Position numbers and translations under genes: made by a program. Positions 6,028-6,178 of a stretch of DNA of 6,178 bases are shown here, piece after piece. The notes beneath the pieces were generated by a model. It saw only the letters and a program-made list of their open reading frames with translations, did no database searches and had not been told where the DNA came from. The DNA comes from Clostridia bacterium (GTDB lineage: Bacteria > Bacillota > Clostridia > Oscillospirales > Acutalibacteraceae): assembly GCA_900754145.1 (NCBI GenBank), contig CAAEBW010000228.1, positions 1-6,178 on the forward strand. Direction: 5' to 3'. Position 1 is the stretch's first letter; each line of letters begins with the position of its first letter.

Positions 6028-6148
6028 AAACAAAGGGCTACCGTGTAGGCGGTTGTCCCGTTATAAGTTAAAAATAACCGCTAACTTTGGACAGTGAAGC
6101 GAACCCCTTTTGTTAGACAAAAAGAAGTCTAACGAGAGGGGTAATTTC
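6028..6148 (+). promoter_or_regulatory. Structured 5' leader, probably a host leader joined to an IS end
   Basis: The first part (6028-6094) contains several possible helices: CUAC/GUAG (6038-6041 with 6045-6048), GCGGUU/AACCGC (6049-6054 with 6076-6081), AAGUUA/UAACUU (6065-6070 with 6082-6087) and UGUCC/GGACA (6054-6058 with 6089-6093). Some of these are mutually exclusive. AAAGGG (6032-6037) can also pair with CCCUUU (6105-6110), competing with the hairpin that hides the ribosome-binding site. I do not recognise a known riboswitch class. Either this is the truncated 5' end of a host leader RNA cut by the insertion at about 6095, or the whole leader belongs to the downstream gene. Confidence 0.5.
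6104..6141 (+). promoter_or_regulatory. Hairpin hiding the ribosome-binding site of the right-edge gene
   Basis: Bases 6104-6118 (CCCCTTTTGTTAGAC) pair without interruption with 6127-6141 (GTCTAACGAGAGGGG) around an eight-base A-rich loop: 15 bp with two G-U pairs. The 3' arm contains the whole Shine-Dalgarno AGAGGGG (6135-6141), seven bases before ATG 6149. No T-tract follows, so it is not a terminator. Any transcript entering from the upstream promoter would fold it and keep translation low. Confidence 0.8.
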
Positions 6149-6178
6149 ATGCCAAAAAAGAAGTATAGTAGTGAATTA
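6149..6178 (+). CDS. Start of a probable IS3-family OrfA transposase, cut by window edge
   Basis: ATG at 6149 opens a frame reading MPKKKYSSEL, and the window ends exactly after the tenth codon. A good Shine-Dalgarno (AGAGGGG, 6135-6141) sits seven bases upstream. Basic residues followed by KYSxE is how many IS3-family OrfA proteins begin, just ahead of their helix-turn-helix DNA-binding domain. The preceding bases look like an IS150-type left end. OrfA would bind the inverted repeats and fuse by frameshifting with the OrfB integrase-like catalytic part, both off the window. Ten residues cannot prove the identity. It is the only gene in the window on the plus strand. Confidence 0.55.
   Translation, partial: MPKKKYSSEL

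Larger units (their letters stand above)
6095..6178 (+). mobile_element. Putative left end of an IS3-family (IS150-like) insertion sequence
   Basis: Starting at TGAAGCGAACCCCTTTTG and running through TTAGAC (6095-6118), the sequence resembles from memory the IS150-type left inverted repeat: TG start, ACCC, then TTTTGTT and GAC. The predicted OrfA start codon lies 54 bases inside, a normal distance for the family. CAG (6092-6094) just outside could be one copy of a 3-bp target duplication. The element continues beyond the window, so the right end and family cannot be confirmed. Confidence 0.6.

Noticed and set aside
6028..6094. Known riboswitch in the right-edge leader (preQ1, SAM, guanidine, fluoride, cobalamin, purine and others considered)
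   Set aside because: None of the conserved cores I remember is present; left as an unassigned structured leader.
6112..6133. Hairpin GTTAGAC/GTCTAAC as an intrinsic terminator or attenuator
   Set aside because: It is followed by GAGAGGGG, not by a T-tract; the better reading is ribosome-binding-site masking.

Overview
The window looks like a chromosomal segment of an endospore-forming anaerobic member of the Firmicutes, class Clostridia. The spoIIGA-sigE pair is a sporulation locus restricted to endospore formers, and the oxygen-sensitive class III ribonucleotide reductase indicates anaerobic growth. Base composition is moderate and the intergenic stretches are A/T-rich. I cannot assign a genus.

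All five well-supported genes read on the minus strand, so in transcription order the window runs from right to left. degV (5027-5878) encodes a fatty-acid-binding protein. It has a good promoter and ends in a bidirectional intrinsic terminator. spoIIGA (4045-4875) and sigE (3337-4029) form a two-gene sporulation operon: the membrane aspartic protease SpoIIGA and its substrate pro-sigma-E, 15 bases apart. A 244-base gap follows. It holds a hairpin-plus-T-tract terminator facing the opposite strand and an A/T palindrome. Then come yitT (2235-3092), a membrane protein of the YitT/DUF161-DUF2179 family, and nrdD (from 2095 out through the left edge), the anaerobic ribonucleoside-triphosphate reductase. 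nrdD has its own extended -10 promoter with a strong NrdR-box match just after the likely transcription start.

The right end (5879-6178) is a divergent region. The degV promoter fires left. A perfect-consensus sigma-A promoter (TTGACA, 17 bp, TATAAT) fires right into a structured leader. About 66 bases into that leader the sequence changes to what resembles the left inverted repeat of an IS3-family (IS150-like) insertion sequence, followed by the first ten codons of a probable OrfA transposase. That start codon's ribosome-binding site lies entirely inside a 15-bp hairpin whose 5' arm is part of the inverted repeat.

Most of the window is ordinary core genome. I see no convincing undescribed multi-gene system. 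The points most worth a second look are the interrupted leader and RBS-hiding hairpin at the right edge, the plus-strand terminator with no gene in front of it at 3293-3318, the inverted repeat joining the two divergent -35 elements, and the nrdD control region. Two genes (spoIIGA and yitT) probably start at TTG codons slightly inside the longest reading frame.
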